64,000 nucleotides of DNA from JBOFGK01 sp051649085 (GCA_051649085.1 JBOFGK010000010.1:1-64000); one strand, 5' to 3'. Shown: positions 28,403 through 38,164, counted from the stretch's first letter. The notes: generated by a model not told the origin, from the letters alone. A program made the numbers and translations.

Positions 28403-28634
28403 AGTGTATAGTTTTAATCATTCTTTTGAAGCTTTTGATAATGTACTAATGGTAAAAGTCAATCATACGAATTACTCATTGATTATAATGGAAGATTATT
28501 TACCACTGATCGGAGAAGTTGTAGGTGAAGTTACAATTGTCTACGAAGACAGTGAAAGAAAATATGACAACATTATTGGTTATTATAAAGTAACTAATAA
28601 TGTTTTCGAAATGGTGCTAGATGATATTAATTAA
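28392..28634 (+). CDS. F1-like ATPase epsilon-like protein (N-terminal domain only)
   Basis: The 80-residue product is beta-strand-rich and occupies the position of atpC after the beta gene. The length matches only the N-terminal beta-sandwich of epsilon, and the C-terminal helical hairpin that inhibits hydrolysis in ordinary epsilon is missing. Sequence identity to epsilon is not obvious, so the call rests on size, predicted fold and position. The ATG at 28392 is preferred over the upstream TTG because AGGA is well spaced. The gene overlaps both neighbours. Confidence 0.55.
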   Translation: MKAKVYSFNHSFEAFDNVLMVKVNHTNYSLIIMEDYLPLIGEVVGEVTIVYEDSERKYDNIIGYYKVTNNVFEMVLDDIN

Positions 28635-29142
28635 AAAAATTGCTGAAGAAATCGTCAGCTTCTATCCATTATTATTATTAGTCTTTTTCTTTTCAATACT
28701 TTTATATCTTGTTTTAAAGTATTTTTTAAAAGAAATATCATACACCTCAAAAAGAAAAGTATTATATGGTATTTTTTTCGAACTCAAGTTTAGAGAAAAT
28801 ATCATATTAGCTTCTACAATCTTTAACATACTCTTCTATGCTTACATACTAATATTTTTAGATGCAATAAACATTGAATATCTGATAATTACTACAATCA
28901 TTTATGTTGTTCTAATACTCTTTACATTTAATACAAAATTATTTTTTTACAATACAATAATAACTGTTCTAAGTGTAATAAGTGGATTAATCTGTTTGTC
29001 ACTGAAAGAGTATATATTTGTCATTTCTTTTTCGTGGTATGCACTTTCAGTTTTTATATTAGCAATAATATTTTTAATTGCACTACAAATAATGAATATG
29101 TTGCTATATGTTGATTGGATAAGTACGAAGGAGGAAGCATGA
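28621..29142 (+). CDS. Polytopic membrane protein of the F1-like locus
   Basis: The 173-residue product is extremely hydrophobic, with about five or six membrane helices (around residues 14-36, 57-80, 84-103, 107-127 and 130-163). It overlaps the epsilon-like gene by 14 bases, so translation is probably coupled. I do not recognise a family. It is the only polytopic protein in the operon and takes the place one would expect for a stator or subunit a equivalent. No arginine lies inside a predicted helix, whereas ordinary subunit a needs one, which is consistent with the missing carboxylate in the c-like protein. It could be a static membrane scaffold linking the motor to the exported proteins. 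Confidence 0.65.
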   Translation: MILIKKIAEEIVSFYPLLLLVFFFSILLYLVLKYFLKEISYTSKRKVLYGIFFELKFRENIILASTIFNILFYAYILIFLDAINIEYLIITTIIYVVLILFTFNTKLFFYNTIITVLSVISGLICLSLKEYIFVISFSWYALSVFILAIIFLIALQIMNMLLYVDWISTKEEA

Positions 29143-29804
29143 TGATGAGAAGAATTGTTTTGCTATTACTTATAGTCGCAATTTTAATTGGGATGTATAG
29201 TATTTTAAGCATAAACAAAATGACTTTAAAAGGTGTTGATACTTACACGTACATTTCTGATCAACAAGTTGGGTTTAGTGATGAGTATGAATTAAGTGTA
29301 AGTGATAACATTACAAAATTAAAATTCCAAGGAAAAAATTATTTTTTAAATGCAATGCCACTTTATTATGTAAATGATACAAGAATCCTTTTAACAAATG
29401 ATATGCTTGCAATTGATATAAAAACTGGAAATATGAAAAAACTTAATAGATATACTGAAATTTATTTAGAAAACAATCAATATTATGTAACTGAAAAAAA
29501 TAAAAAAACAACAATTTCAAATATGATTCTTTTTGATGGTAAATCGACTTATGTTAGTTTAGTTAACGGATCAATCAAAAGTGAAAATAAAGATTACTTA
29601 GTTACTCCGTTCTCTACAATTACAGTTGAAAGTAAGATTAATCTATACAATTATGATAAAAATATTTATCAGGAGTTAATTGATCCAGAAAAATTAACGA
29701 TAGATGGTATGGAGTTTCTTGATGTAGAAAATAATATAATAACAATAAAAGGAAATAAGGTTCTTTTGATACAAGATTTTGAAAAAATTGAAAACTTTAT
29801 TTAA
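29139..29804 (+). CDS. Small membrane-anchored exported protein of the F1-like locus
   Basis: The 221-residue product has one N-terminal membrane helix (about 5-24), then a beta-rich extracellular domain. The pattern (YFLNAMPLYYVND, NQYYVTEKNKK, YLVTPFSTITVESKINLYN) resembles the head domains of the three large exported proteins in this locus, but there is no linker and no FN3-like domain. It may be a minimal version of the shared head domain. The start ATG overlaps the upstream stop (ATGA) and lies four bases after AGGAGG; two further ATGs follow immediately. No known family is recognised. Confidence 0.65.
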   Translation: MMMRRIVLLLLIVAILIGMYSILSINKMTLKGVDTYTYISDQQVGFSDEYELSVSDNITKLKFQGKNYFLNAMPLYYVNDTRILLTNDMLAIDIKTGNMKKLNRYTEIYLENNQYYVTEKNKKTTISNMILFDGKSTYVSLVNGSIKSENKDYLVTPFSTITVESKINLYNYDKNIYQELIDPEKLTIDGMEFLDVENNIITIKGNKVLLIQDFEKIENFI

Positions 29805-29812
29805 GGAGGAAG

Positions 29813-32800
29813 ATGAAAAAGAGAATTAGTATAGCTGGTTTGGTCATCATAGCAATATATTTTATTCAAATGAATACTTCGGCGTATCTTGGAAAAACAA
29901 TCGCAGATGGTTTTGTTTTTTCTAATGAAGAAAATATCCTTGAAATGAAAAAAGTTGATAGTAGAATCGACAGTATTGAATTGAATGAATTTAAAGCGAA
30001 TAAAGAAATTTTTGGAACAAGTAGTAAAATTTCCATTGAAAACGATGAAAATAACGTTGAATTTTCAAGTAATTTCCCACTTTTAATAAATGGTGGGAAA
30101 TCAATTCACCTTATAAAAGATAATGCTGGTTTAATAGATTCAAATTTAGTTGAAGGAAAAACTACTGTAAAACAAGTAGTAACTGATGGAATTCTGTTTG
30201 ATGAGAGTGGAAATATTCAAGACGTTAACTCTGATTTCACTTTAGCAAAATTGCCTAATGGTTTGATGATGAATTTACAAAAAATGCAATTTACAATTGA
30301 TGATCAAACTTCTAATTTTGGTTCAAATTCAGTAGTGTTTTTCGATGAAAATTATATAACAGCTTTTAATAACGAAAATGGGGAATTTAGTTATTCAAAA
30401 ATTACTAACATTAATAAATCAGCAACAATTAAAATTGGTGATCATAGTTGGAATTACCAAACATTTCTGAAAAAAACGGAAGTTCTAAGAGCAGATTCAA
30501 GTGAAGCGCTTGCAGATGCAGAAGACACAACAAATGATTCTACAGATGGAACAAACGGGGCTGGAACAAATGGATCTGGAGATGGATCTGGAGATGGATT
30601 TGGAGATGGATCAGGAGTTGATGGATCTGAAGTTGATGGATCAGGAACTGACGGAGATGCAGATGGAAATGGTTCTTCGTTTGATAAAGACTACGTTGCA
30701 CCGAATGTAAGTGTTGAAGAATTTGTTGCAAATAATTATTCACTTCAGACAAATATGACAATTGTAGATCCAAATAATACGATTGATAAAAGTGCTTTCA
30801 TTACAATAAAAGAAGAAGATGAATTAATAATTAGACGTCCCGTTAAAAAAACAGGTCCAATTGAAATATTAGGATTAAAACCAGGTACTGAATATTCTGT
30901 TGAAGTTATGTATGAGTTTGAAAATGCTCAAGGTATAAATGAAACAGTAATATTAAAAGATTTTACAATCCAAACAAAAGATTTTGCAACAATTGGTGAT
31001 TTATCTTTGGACTATAATGTAAAAAATATTGAAGAAAGAAAAGTAGTAGTTGAAAACTTAAAGGCTAATCAAGTTTTCACAAATGATATTATTTCAAATA
31101 TTGAGACTTTTACAATTAATTTAAATGAACGTGTTAAGTATGTACTGAGTTTTGCTCAATACAATGATTTATTAACAGGTAAAGAAATTAGCATTGATAG
31201 TGGGAATATATTAGTATCGAATACTGATTATATGATAAATTTTGAAGCTGTTGATAAATATGGAAATCAATTTGTAATTACAAATGAAGAAGTACCATAT
31301 AAAACAGCCAAAAAACAGCCGAAAATTAGAATCGTTAGTTCAAAAGTTGAATTTGATAATGCAGAACAAGAGTATACAATTGAAAATCCTGATAATGCAA
31401 CATTAACAGATTTGGCATATGAACTTTATGACATAGATAATAAATTAATTAAGACTGAAAAAATTGATTTAAATACGAATAAATTCAAAATTACAAACTT
31501 AATTTCTAGAACGAACTATAAAGTCTTTTTCAAAGCAACATATGATCTTAATAACGATTTAGGATTTGTTACAGAAGAAATTGGAAATAGTAGTTTAGTA
31601 ACTGTACCGCTTTCATCGTTTGGTAGTGTTTTTCTAACATCGAGAACTGATGCACTTACATCGCAAAGTGTTAATTATAATGTTACACTTGATTTGGTCA
31701 GAACAAATAAGGTATTAATAAGTTTAATGGATGAAATTGTTATATCTTTAAAAAACCAACAAGGTGATGAAGTGTATAGTAAAAAGCTAAATCAGACAGA
31801 AATACAAGCCTTCAAAAATGGGACAACTATAAACAACCAAGTTGCTCGTTTATCGGCAAACACAAACTATAGAGTTGAGATTCGCGCCACTGCACGTGAA
31901 TTTACTCAAGTTACTGATTTAAGAATAAGTAATAATATTAATGAAATTATAACGTTTAAAAACCCACCAACTTTGGTAATTAATGATAATTTATTTATAA
32001 AAAATAAATATACAATGAATTATACAATTTCTGATGAATTTGGAACAATTGGTAACAAAAGATATAATGTTGAATTAATTAATATTAATACAAAAGAATC
32101 TTTATTTTCAGAACTTTATGATAAATTAGACAACGTAACTCTTTCATACGATATTTATAATAAAACGATCAATTACGGAATTAGAATTACAGCACTTGAA
32201 TATAATATTGGTAGAACTGCTGCCACGCTTGAAAGAAATAAAGTTGTGTTCGAAAGACCATTTAATGCAAGAAACAGTTTAGTAGGAAAAATGGAATTAA
32301 ATTCATTTGAGAAAATGGAGAATGACTCAACTGCTAAAATAAAAATTAGTGTGGATGATAAAGCCGGTTATATTAGAGATGAAACATTTTATCTTGAAGT
32401 TTATAAAAATGGTGTATTAAGCCAAACAAAACCATATAAACTGACTAACGGTGGATTTAATTCAGTAGAATCATTAAAAGTTGATAATGATGCAACGTAT
32501 AATATTAAATTATTATTTTTTAGTAAAAATAAAAAAATTATCCTGTCAGAAGATACATTTGATACCTCAGAAACAATTTATACAATTACAAACGAAGATG
32601 AATTTTTTGCGATAGAATCAGATAAAAAATATCGTGTAATAAATAATATAAATTTCAGTAATGATACAAGAAGAATTGACAAGCAATTTAATGGTGAGAT
32701 TGATTTTAATGGTTATGAATTAAAAATTCCAATTCAAAGAAAAGGTTATTTATTTAAATTAATTGGTGAAGATGCTAAATTACAAAATTTAAATTATGAA

Positions 32801-35800
32801 TTATTTGGTTCATTTGGTAGAAATCAACGTGATTCCTCTTTAATTATTGAAAATCGTGGAAAAATAACTAATGTAAATGGAAAATATTCGGTAGATATTC
32901 CAGAAGCATATCGTTTTGAGGTTTCAGGATTTGCAAATAAAAATTTTGGAACAATCGAAAACTTTTCAATGATTTCGACTAAACCACTTTATGGAGAACA
33001 ACGTATATCGTTTTTTGTAGTTGAAAATAATGGATTAATTAGTAATGGTTCAGTTTTTGGAGAAAAGATTTTTGGTACACAAGGTTCAAGTACTAACAAT
33101 AGAAGTATTGCAGGAGCAGTTGCAGTTAATGGATCACGCGGAATTGTAAGGAATGTTGTTAGTAATATTGATGCGGTTGGTAATGGATCTAGAATATCAC
33201 CAAATATCGGAAGTATTGTAGGTCAATCAAGTGGTATTGTTGAGAATACATATTCAGTTACAACAGGATTAGTTAATGGACATAATACTGCTGGACCAAG
33301 TATTGGTTCAAACACGAATTCAAGATCAAAAAACAATTATTACTTTTCTCCGGATCCTGAAAGAAATGACTACAATAAAAAAATCATTTCTCAAAGTAGT
33401 GTTCTTGATCCACTTACAATTAGTGAAATAATAAATGGTACAGATCAATTTGACGTTGACTCACCAGTATTAAATGGATTTTATCCACAAGTAAAATTAG
33501 GAGATAAAATAGATGCACCATTATTTAAACTACCAGAACGTGAAAATAAAGATTCAGTTGATATATTATCAAGTAAGGTTATTTCAATCAATGAGCAAAA
33601 AGATGGAGCAGTCGTTGAAATAAGAGTTGATAATCCAAGTCAAGCGAGAATTGAAAGTGTTCGTGTTGATGGAATGATTAGTAAAGTAACTAATCAAGTT
33701 AATGAAAAGAATGCTTCAAGAGTTACGGTTGATTTAAAAGCGAGTGATTTGTTTGTAACTAATTATTCAATTAGAAATATTATCTTCAATGATGGAAGAG
33801 TTACAAGAAGTGTTTCATATGGAATTGGTGAAAGAATAATTGAAATGAGTTTATTTAAAACTGTTAATAATATTAATGATCTAAAAATAATTGAAACAAA
33901 TTCTAATACTAACTTTATTATTGCAACAGATTTAAATTATTTAAATACAAAATTTGTAGTTGAATCTGAATACACAGGTATAATAGAAGGAAACGGCTAC
34001 ACAATAAGTAATATTGTAACACCAGAACTTTTATTATTTAAAAAAGGACTACAAAATGCTGATATTAGAGATTTAACATTCGATAATGTAACACTTGGTG
34101 ATGGACTAACAGGTGTATCTGTAATTGGAAGTTCGGTATTTGCGGATGTAAACAATAGTACAATTGATAATGTCTTTTTGAAAAATGTTCAAGTAAATGC
34201 AAGTAATAATATCGCAGTCTTTGCTAGCACAATTAGAGGATCGAAAATTTCCAACATTGGGGTATCAAGTAGTACAATCAATGTTATTAATGAGACAACT
34301 GACCTTGTATCAGGAAATATTGGTGGATTTGCCTTGGCTGCCCGAGATTCTTCATTTAATAACGTTTTTGTAAATGGGTTGAAAATCGATAGTCAAGACT
34401 TTACGACAAAAAAAGTAAGTGGTTTTATAAATGTAGTTCAAGATATTACCGTAACTGACAGCTATGTTTCAGATGTAGCAATTACAGGAGAACGATTAGA
34501 TGAAGCCGCTGGTGCTATCTATACTGTTCAAAACTCTGACAATGTTTCAATCAAAAACAGTTACTTTTACGTTGATATTAATGGACGAGATATGATCTCA
34601 AATTTATTTGGTCAAATTAATAATGTGAAAAAGATGGATGTATTAAATGTCTTAATGCTTGGAAATAGTGAATTAACGGGAAGAAATTTTGATCGAGTTG
34701 TTCTTGGTCAAACAAATTCACCTGAATTCAACACAAAAATATTTAGTACAAACATTCAGTTTATTAATGGTGGAAATGCTAAGCATCCATTAATAACAGA
34801 TATTGATATTAAAAGATTTAATCAAGCAGCAACTTATCGAGATGTTATTGGACTAGGTGAGATGTTCGATTATAGTAAATCAAGTGAAATAAAAGTGCCA
34901 TTACTATATAATAGTGAAAAAACTGCACTTTTACCAAATCAAGCTGAAATCACTATAAAATTCGATTCATTTTTCTTAGAAACTCTTAGAGTTGTAACTA
35001 GTACAAATAATCTTGTAACTCTTGAATTTACAATGAGTAATCCAAATAACTTCGAAATAAATGATTTCCAAATAGAGGATATGGTGGCAGTTAGTGGAGT
35101 CAAACTTATTGATCCAGAATTAAAAACATATCAACAATCATATCGTCCAACTAAGTACTGGGATGAATATAATCTTACGAAAATTAGTTACATAGATAAA
35201 GGTAGTAAGGAAACAAATCTTCGATATCCATTTGAATTAATCTTATATAAAGAAATTTGGACAGTAGATGATTATAATGAATTAAGCGAAAGAAGAGATC
35301 AAAATGCAGTGATTATGCAAGATATAGATTTTACAGGTCAACCAGTAGAAAATCAATTACGATTAAATAGATTAATTGCTGCTAACAAAAAAATTAGTGG
35401 AATTGTCAGTGATAATTTCTTATATAGATATGTAGGTTATGTTAATGGACTAACATTTGACAATATACAAACAATAAATTCTATATTCTATAATATTAAT
35501 AATTCATTGACAAATACGACCTTTTCAAATGTAACTATAAACCAAACAAATACTAATAATGGTCATGCTATGGTTTCAAATACACGAGGTACGGGTAAAG
35601 AAATGATATTCCAAAATATTACACTAGAAAATAATAACATAAATGTTCCAACTCGTTCTGGTGTTGGTGAGTTAATTGGAATATTGGATGGATCAGCTGA
35701 TATTAAGGTTATGAATGTTAGTAGTGTTAATGCGAAGATAGCAGGGACTAATAGAGTTGGTGGAATTCTTGGAATGATCACTCAAAATAATGTCTTTTTA

Positions 35801-37975
35801 GAGCAAATTCGTGTTGATAAATTAAATCTAACAGGTAATAGTGTAATTGGTGGAATTGTTGGAGTTCAACCTGGATTGAATTATAATGGTATAAGTAATA
35901 ATTTATATCTAACGAATTCAACTATAACCGCAGCAGGAGATGTTGCTGGTGGAATTATCGGAGAGATTACTCAAGGGTCAAATCTTAAAAATGTTGGGGT
36001 ATCATCTAGTAGAATAAAAGGTAAAGAATTTGTGGGTGGAATTTTCGCCAAGAAGCTTTTGAGTTCATTCAACTATAATAATATGTACGTGCTAGATACT
36101 AATCTTGAGGGTACTAGATACGTTGGAGGAGCATTTGGTGGTGTAAATGGTGGTAGATCTAGCGTAAATAATATGATCGTAAATGCTAATGTAAAAAGTA
36201 ATACAAGTGTAGGTCTTGTATCTGGACATCACCTTAACACACTTTATAAAAATATAATTGCATCTGGAACAGCAGAGTCTCTTACAGGAGCGGGAAGTGT
36301 TCTTGGGGTATTCCCTAGAACTAATTCATCTCTTGAAAACTTTATAAATGCTGGATCTAGCTTTATCGGAAAAGAAAATCCAACTTTATATAATGGTTTT
36401 TCAACAAGTGGTGTTAAAAATTATCGTGCCTTCAATGGAATGTCTTTAAATGGATTATTAATGAAGGATTCACCTGATTTTGGATTTGCACAAGGTAGTA
36501 CAGCTCAAATACAAAAATTTGATACAATAAATTTAACTAGTGCAAATTATTATTCTAATTTAGACTTTACTGTTACAAATTGGGACTTTAGTGGAATTGG
36601 CGCAAATAAATTCCCTAAAATTAAAGATGCTGATAACAATACTGTTTTACCATTCCAAGTTGATGTCGATCTACCATCAACTGTAACATCTAGATCAAGA
36701 AGAAGTACAAGTCAACCTGAAAAACAACCTGAAGTAAAAGAAAATACTGATGCATCAACAAATAATGAAATAAGTGATAATGAGATTACAGCATATTTTT
36801 CTGCAGCAGACACGCTTAATTTGGATATTACTCCAGAATTAGAACAAGAAAAAATGCAAATTTATATTGGTGATGAATTAGTATATGATAAAGAACAAAA
36901 TGAACGAACAATTAGTCTTCAAAATAGCCAACTTAAAGATATAAAAGTTGTTCTAGTTGATAAAAATTCAGAAAAAATATTTAATCCACGTGATTATATA
37001 AATAAAATTACAATGATTGGCGATAAATATTATTACTTGAATGATGGAAAACTATTTGATTCAGAAAAAGTCATCTTAGAAAATGTTGCCAATGTGTATG
37101 AAAATACAGCGCTTTTAGAAACAGGAGAAGTTGTTAACATTGAAACGATGGAAAGTTCAGAACAAGCAGCGCCAAAAGTACTTAGTAGAAGCATTAGTCT
37201 AAAAAATAATGGAAACACAAGAACTTTTGGGACATATTCAACAGTAGATGATGTAGTAAAAGATGATTTGTTACTATACAAAAATAAAAATGAAATTGAT
37301 ATTATTCAATATAGTCCAGAAAACAATATTGATAAAGTTGTAATAAATACTGATATTCAATCGGTGCTTACAAAATCAGGAGAAATTGATCATCTTCGAA
37401 CTCCGTTTAATGCACCAAAAGAATTTGTAAATGCTAATGTTGAAGACATTGCAGTAAACGATCAAGTTATTTCAGTATTGTATGACGATGCTAAAGTAAT
37501 GTCATTTGATTACTTAAGTGGTGAACTTATTCAAGAAAGTACAAATAATGTACAACGTGATTTTGGAAAAATGATTTCAAGTCAAATAAGTAATATTTTC
37601 AAAGCAGGAAATAAAGAGAAAAAAGCTTATAATGACTACAAGCAAATCGATACATTCCTTGAAGAAAATAGTAATAAGGTAAACTTAGGTGATACTAAAT
37701 TTGAAAATAAAATGAATCTACAAAATAAATTTCAAATAGTCTACAACGATAAAACAAAATCATATGACATTTATGATATCAATAAAGTGTTAAGTGCTGA
37801 TGCGAAAAAAGTTGAGCCGATTGATCAAAAGAAACCAGAATTTACTAATCAAGTATTACTTAAAATAAATGATACTAAAAAAGTAAATATTAATGGAGTT
37901 GCTTTGATTATCTCAGTACTATCAATCATTTTAGTAGGTCTGTGTTATCATAAACGTAACATCTTTAAAAGATAA
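29813..37975 (+). CDS. Giant exported beta-helix (GLUG/M26-N-like) protein of the F1-like locus
   Basis: The 2,720-residue product has an N-terminal signal or anchor helix and a beta-rich head (to about 235). A Gly/Asp/Ser linker (about 243-290) follows, then FN3-like domains starting with LKPGTEYSVEVMYEFE. Next are three long modules (about 930-1200, 1350-1690, 1815-2270) built of short repeats such as VGGILGMI, IGGIVGV and AGGIIGEI. These are GLUG-type repeats of the kind found in the N-terminal region of IgA1-protease/ZmpB (M26) proteins and are expected to form beta-helices. No HExxH zinc-protease motif is seen, so this is not itself an M26 peptidase. A dibasic stretch SRSRRS (about 2293) precedes a C-terminal beta domain, and a membrane helix (about 2690-2713) with a basic tail ends the protein. 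It is the last gene of the operon and is expected to be a very long extracellular fibre tethered to the membrane. Confidence 0.8.
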   Translation: MKKRISIAGLVIIAIYFIQMNTSAYLGKTIADGFVFSNEENILEMKKVDSRIDSIELNEFKANKEIFGTSSKISIENDENNVEFSSNFPLLINGGKSIHLIKDNAGLIDSNLVEGKTTVKQVVTDGILFDESGNIQDVNSDFTLAKLPNGLMMNLQKMQFTIDDQTSNFGSNSVVFFDENYITAFNNENGEFSYSKITNINKSATIKIGDHSWNYQTFLKKTEVLRADSSEALADAEDTTNDSTDGTNGAGTNGSGDGSGDGFGDGSGVDGSEVDGSGTDGDADGNGSSFDKDYVAPNVSVEEFVANNYSLQTNMTIVDPNNTIDKSAFITIKEEDELIIRRPVKKTGPIEILGLKPGTEYSVEVMYEFENAQGINETVILKDFTIQTKDFATIGDLSLDYNVKNIEERKVVVENLKANQVFTNDIISNIETFTINLNERVKYVLSFAQYNDLLTGKEISIDSGNILVSNTDYMINFEAVDKYGNQFVITNEEVPYKTAKKQPKIRIVSSKVEFDNAEQEYTIENPDNATLTDLAYELYDIDNKLIKTEKIDLNTNKFKITNLISRTNYKVFFKATYDLNNDLGFVTEEIGNSSLVTVPLSSFGSVFLTSRTDALTSQSVNYNVTLDLVRTNKVLISLMDEIVISLKNQQGDEVYSKKLNQTEIQAFKNGTTINNQVARLSANTNYRVEIRATAREFTQVTDLRISNNINEIITFKNPPTLVINDNLFIKNKYTMNYTISDEFGTIGNKRYNVELININTKESLFSELYDKLDNVTLSYDIYNKTINYGIRITALEYNIGRTAATLERNKVVFERPFNARNSLVGKMELNSFEKMENDSTAKIKISVDDKAGYIRDETFYLEVYKNGVLSQTKPYKLTNGGFNSVESLKVDNDATYNIKLLFFSKNKKIILSEDTFDTSETIYTITNEDEFFAIESDKKYRVINNINFSNDTRRIDKQFNGEIDFNGYELKIPIQRKGYLFKLIGEDAKLQNLNYELFGSFGRNQRDSSLIIENRGKITNVNGKYSVDIPEAYRFEVSGFANKNFGTIENFSMISTKPLYGEQRISFFVVENNGLISNGSVFGEKIFGTQGSSTNNRSIAGAVAVNGSRGIVRNVVSNIDAVGNGSRISPNIGSIVGQSSGIVENTYSVTTGLVNGHNTAGPSIGSNTNSRSKNNYYFSPDPERNDYNKKIISQSSVLDPLTISEIINGTDQFDVDSPVLNGFYPQVKLGDKIDAPLFKLPERENKDSVDILSSKVISINEQKDGAVVEIRVDNPSQARIESVRVDGMISKVTNQVNEKNASRVTVDLKASDLFVTNYSIRNIIFNDGRVTRSVSYGIGERIIEMSLFKTVNNINDLKIIETNSNTNFIIATDLNYLNTKFVVESEYTGIIEGNGYTISNIVTPELLLFKKGLQNADIRDLTFDNVTLGDGLTGVSVIGSSVFADVNNSTIDNVFLKNVQVNASNNIAVFASTIRGSKISNIGVSSSTINVINETTDLVSGNIGGFALAARDSSFNNVFVNGLKIDSQDFTTKKVSGFINVVQDITVTDSYVSDVAITGERLDEAAGAIYTVQNSDNVSIKNSYFYVDINGRDMISNLFGQINNVKKMDVLNVLMLGNSELTGRNFDRVVLGQTNSPEFNTKIFSTNIQFINGGNAKHPLITDIDIKRFNQAATYRDVIGLGEMFDYSKSSEIKVPLLYNSEKTALLPNQAEITIKFDSFFLETLRVVTSTNNLVTLEFTMSNPNNFEINDFQIEDMVAVSGVKLIDPELKTYQQSYRPTKYWDEYNLTKISYIDKGSKETNLRYPFELILYKEIWTVDDYNELSERRDQNAVIMQDIDFTGQPVENQLRLNRLIAANKKISGIVSDNFLYRYVGYVNGLTFDNIQTINSIFYNINNSLTNTTFSNVTINQTNTNNGHAMVSNTRGTGKEMIFQNITLENNNINVPTRSGVGELIGILDGSADIKVMNVSSVNAKIAGTNRVGGILGMITQNNVFLEQIRVDKLNLTGNSVIGGIVGVQPGLNYNGISNNLYLTNSTITAAGDVAGGIIGEITQGSNLKNVGVSSSRIKGKEFVGGIFAKKLLSSFNYNNMYVLDTNLEGTRYVGGAFGGVNGGRSSVNNMIVNANVKSNTSVGLVSGHHLNTLYKNIIASGTAESLTGAGSVLGVFPRTNSSLENFINAGSSFIGKENPTLYNGFSTSGVKNYRAFNGMSLNGLLMKDSPDFGFAQGSTAQIQKFDTINLTSANYYSNLDFTVTNWDFSGIGANKFPKIKDADNNTVLPFQVDVDLPSTVTSRSRRSTSQPEKQPEVKENTDASTNNEISDNEITAYFSAADTLNLDITPELEQEKMQIYIGDELVYDKEQNERTISLQNSQLKDIKVVLVDKNSEKIFNPRDYINKITMIGDKYYYLNDGKLFDSEKVILENVANVYENTALLETGEVVNIETMESSEQAAPKVLSRSISLKNNGNTRTFGTYSTVDDVVKDDLLLYKNKNEIDIIQYSPENNIDKVVINTDIQSVLTKSGEIDHLRTPFNAPKEFVNANVEDIAVNDQVISVLYDDAKVMSFDYLSGELIQESTNNVQRDFGKMISSQISNIFKAGNKEKKAYNDYKQIDTFLEENSNKVNLGDTKFENKMNLQNKFQIVYNDKTKSYDIYDINKVLSADAKKVEPIDQKKPEFTNQVLLKINDTKKVNINGVALIISVLSIILVGLCYHKRNIFKR
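30571..30672 (+). repeat. Tandem GGATCTGGAGAT-type repeats (linker)
   Basis: 12- and 18-base imperfect repeats encode GSGDGSGDGFGDGSG-like sequence between the head and FN3 domains of the giant protein. All units are multiples of three, so expansion or contraction would keep the frame. Confidence 0.7.
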
Positions 37976-38034
37976 TATAGAAGTAAAAAAATAAATTTAA
38001 ATATACTTTTGAAGAAATAAAATAAATTATTGAA

Positions 38035-38071
38035 AATAATCCAGAACAGTTTTTGTTCGTGGATTATTTTT
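38035..38071 (+). terminator. Rho-independent terminator of the F1-like ATPase operon
   Basis: AATAATCCA / TGGATTATT, extended inside by GAAC / GTTC, is followed by TTTTTC. It lies 60 bases after the stop of the 2,720-residue protein gene. Confidence 0.8.
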
Positions 38072-38164
38072 CTATATACACAAATCACAAACTACAAATT
38101 CTTTAAAGGATTAAAATAAAAATACTTTCGTTTTCAAAGTATTTGTGATGAATGCTCGAAAATA

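Noticed and set aside
24010..28634. Standard housekeeping F1F0 ATP synthase operon
   Set aside because: No subunit a or separate delta is found, the c-like protein lacks its carboxylate, alpha and epsilon are trimmed, and the genes are embedded between giant exported-protein genes.
30501..30773. Overlapping frames in the Gly/Asp linker region (plus and minus strands)
   Set aside because: They are products of the 12/18-base tandem repeats read in other frames, with highly skewed composition and no start signals.
29813..37975. Functional M26 IgA1-type protease
   Set aside because: Only the N-terminal GLUG/beta-helix resemblance is present, and no HExxH zinc site is found anywhere in the 2,720 residues.
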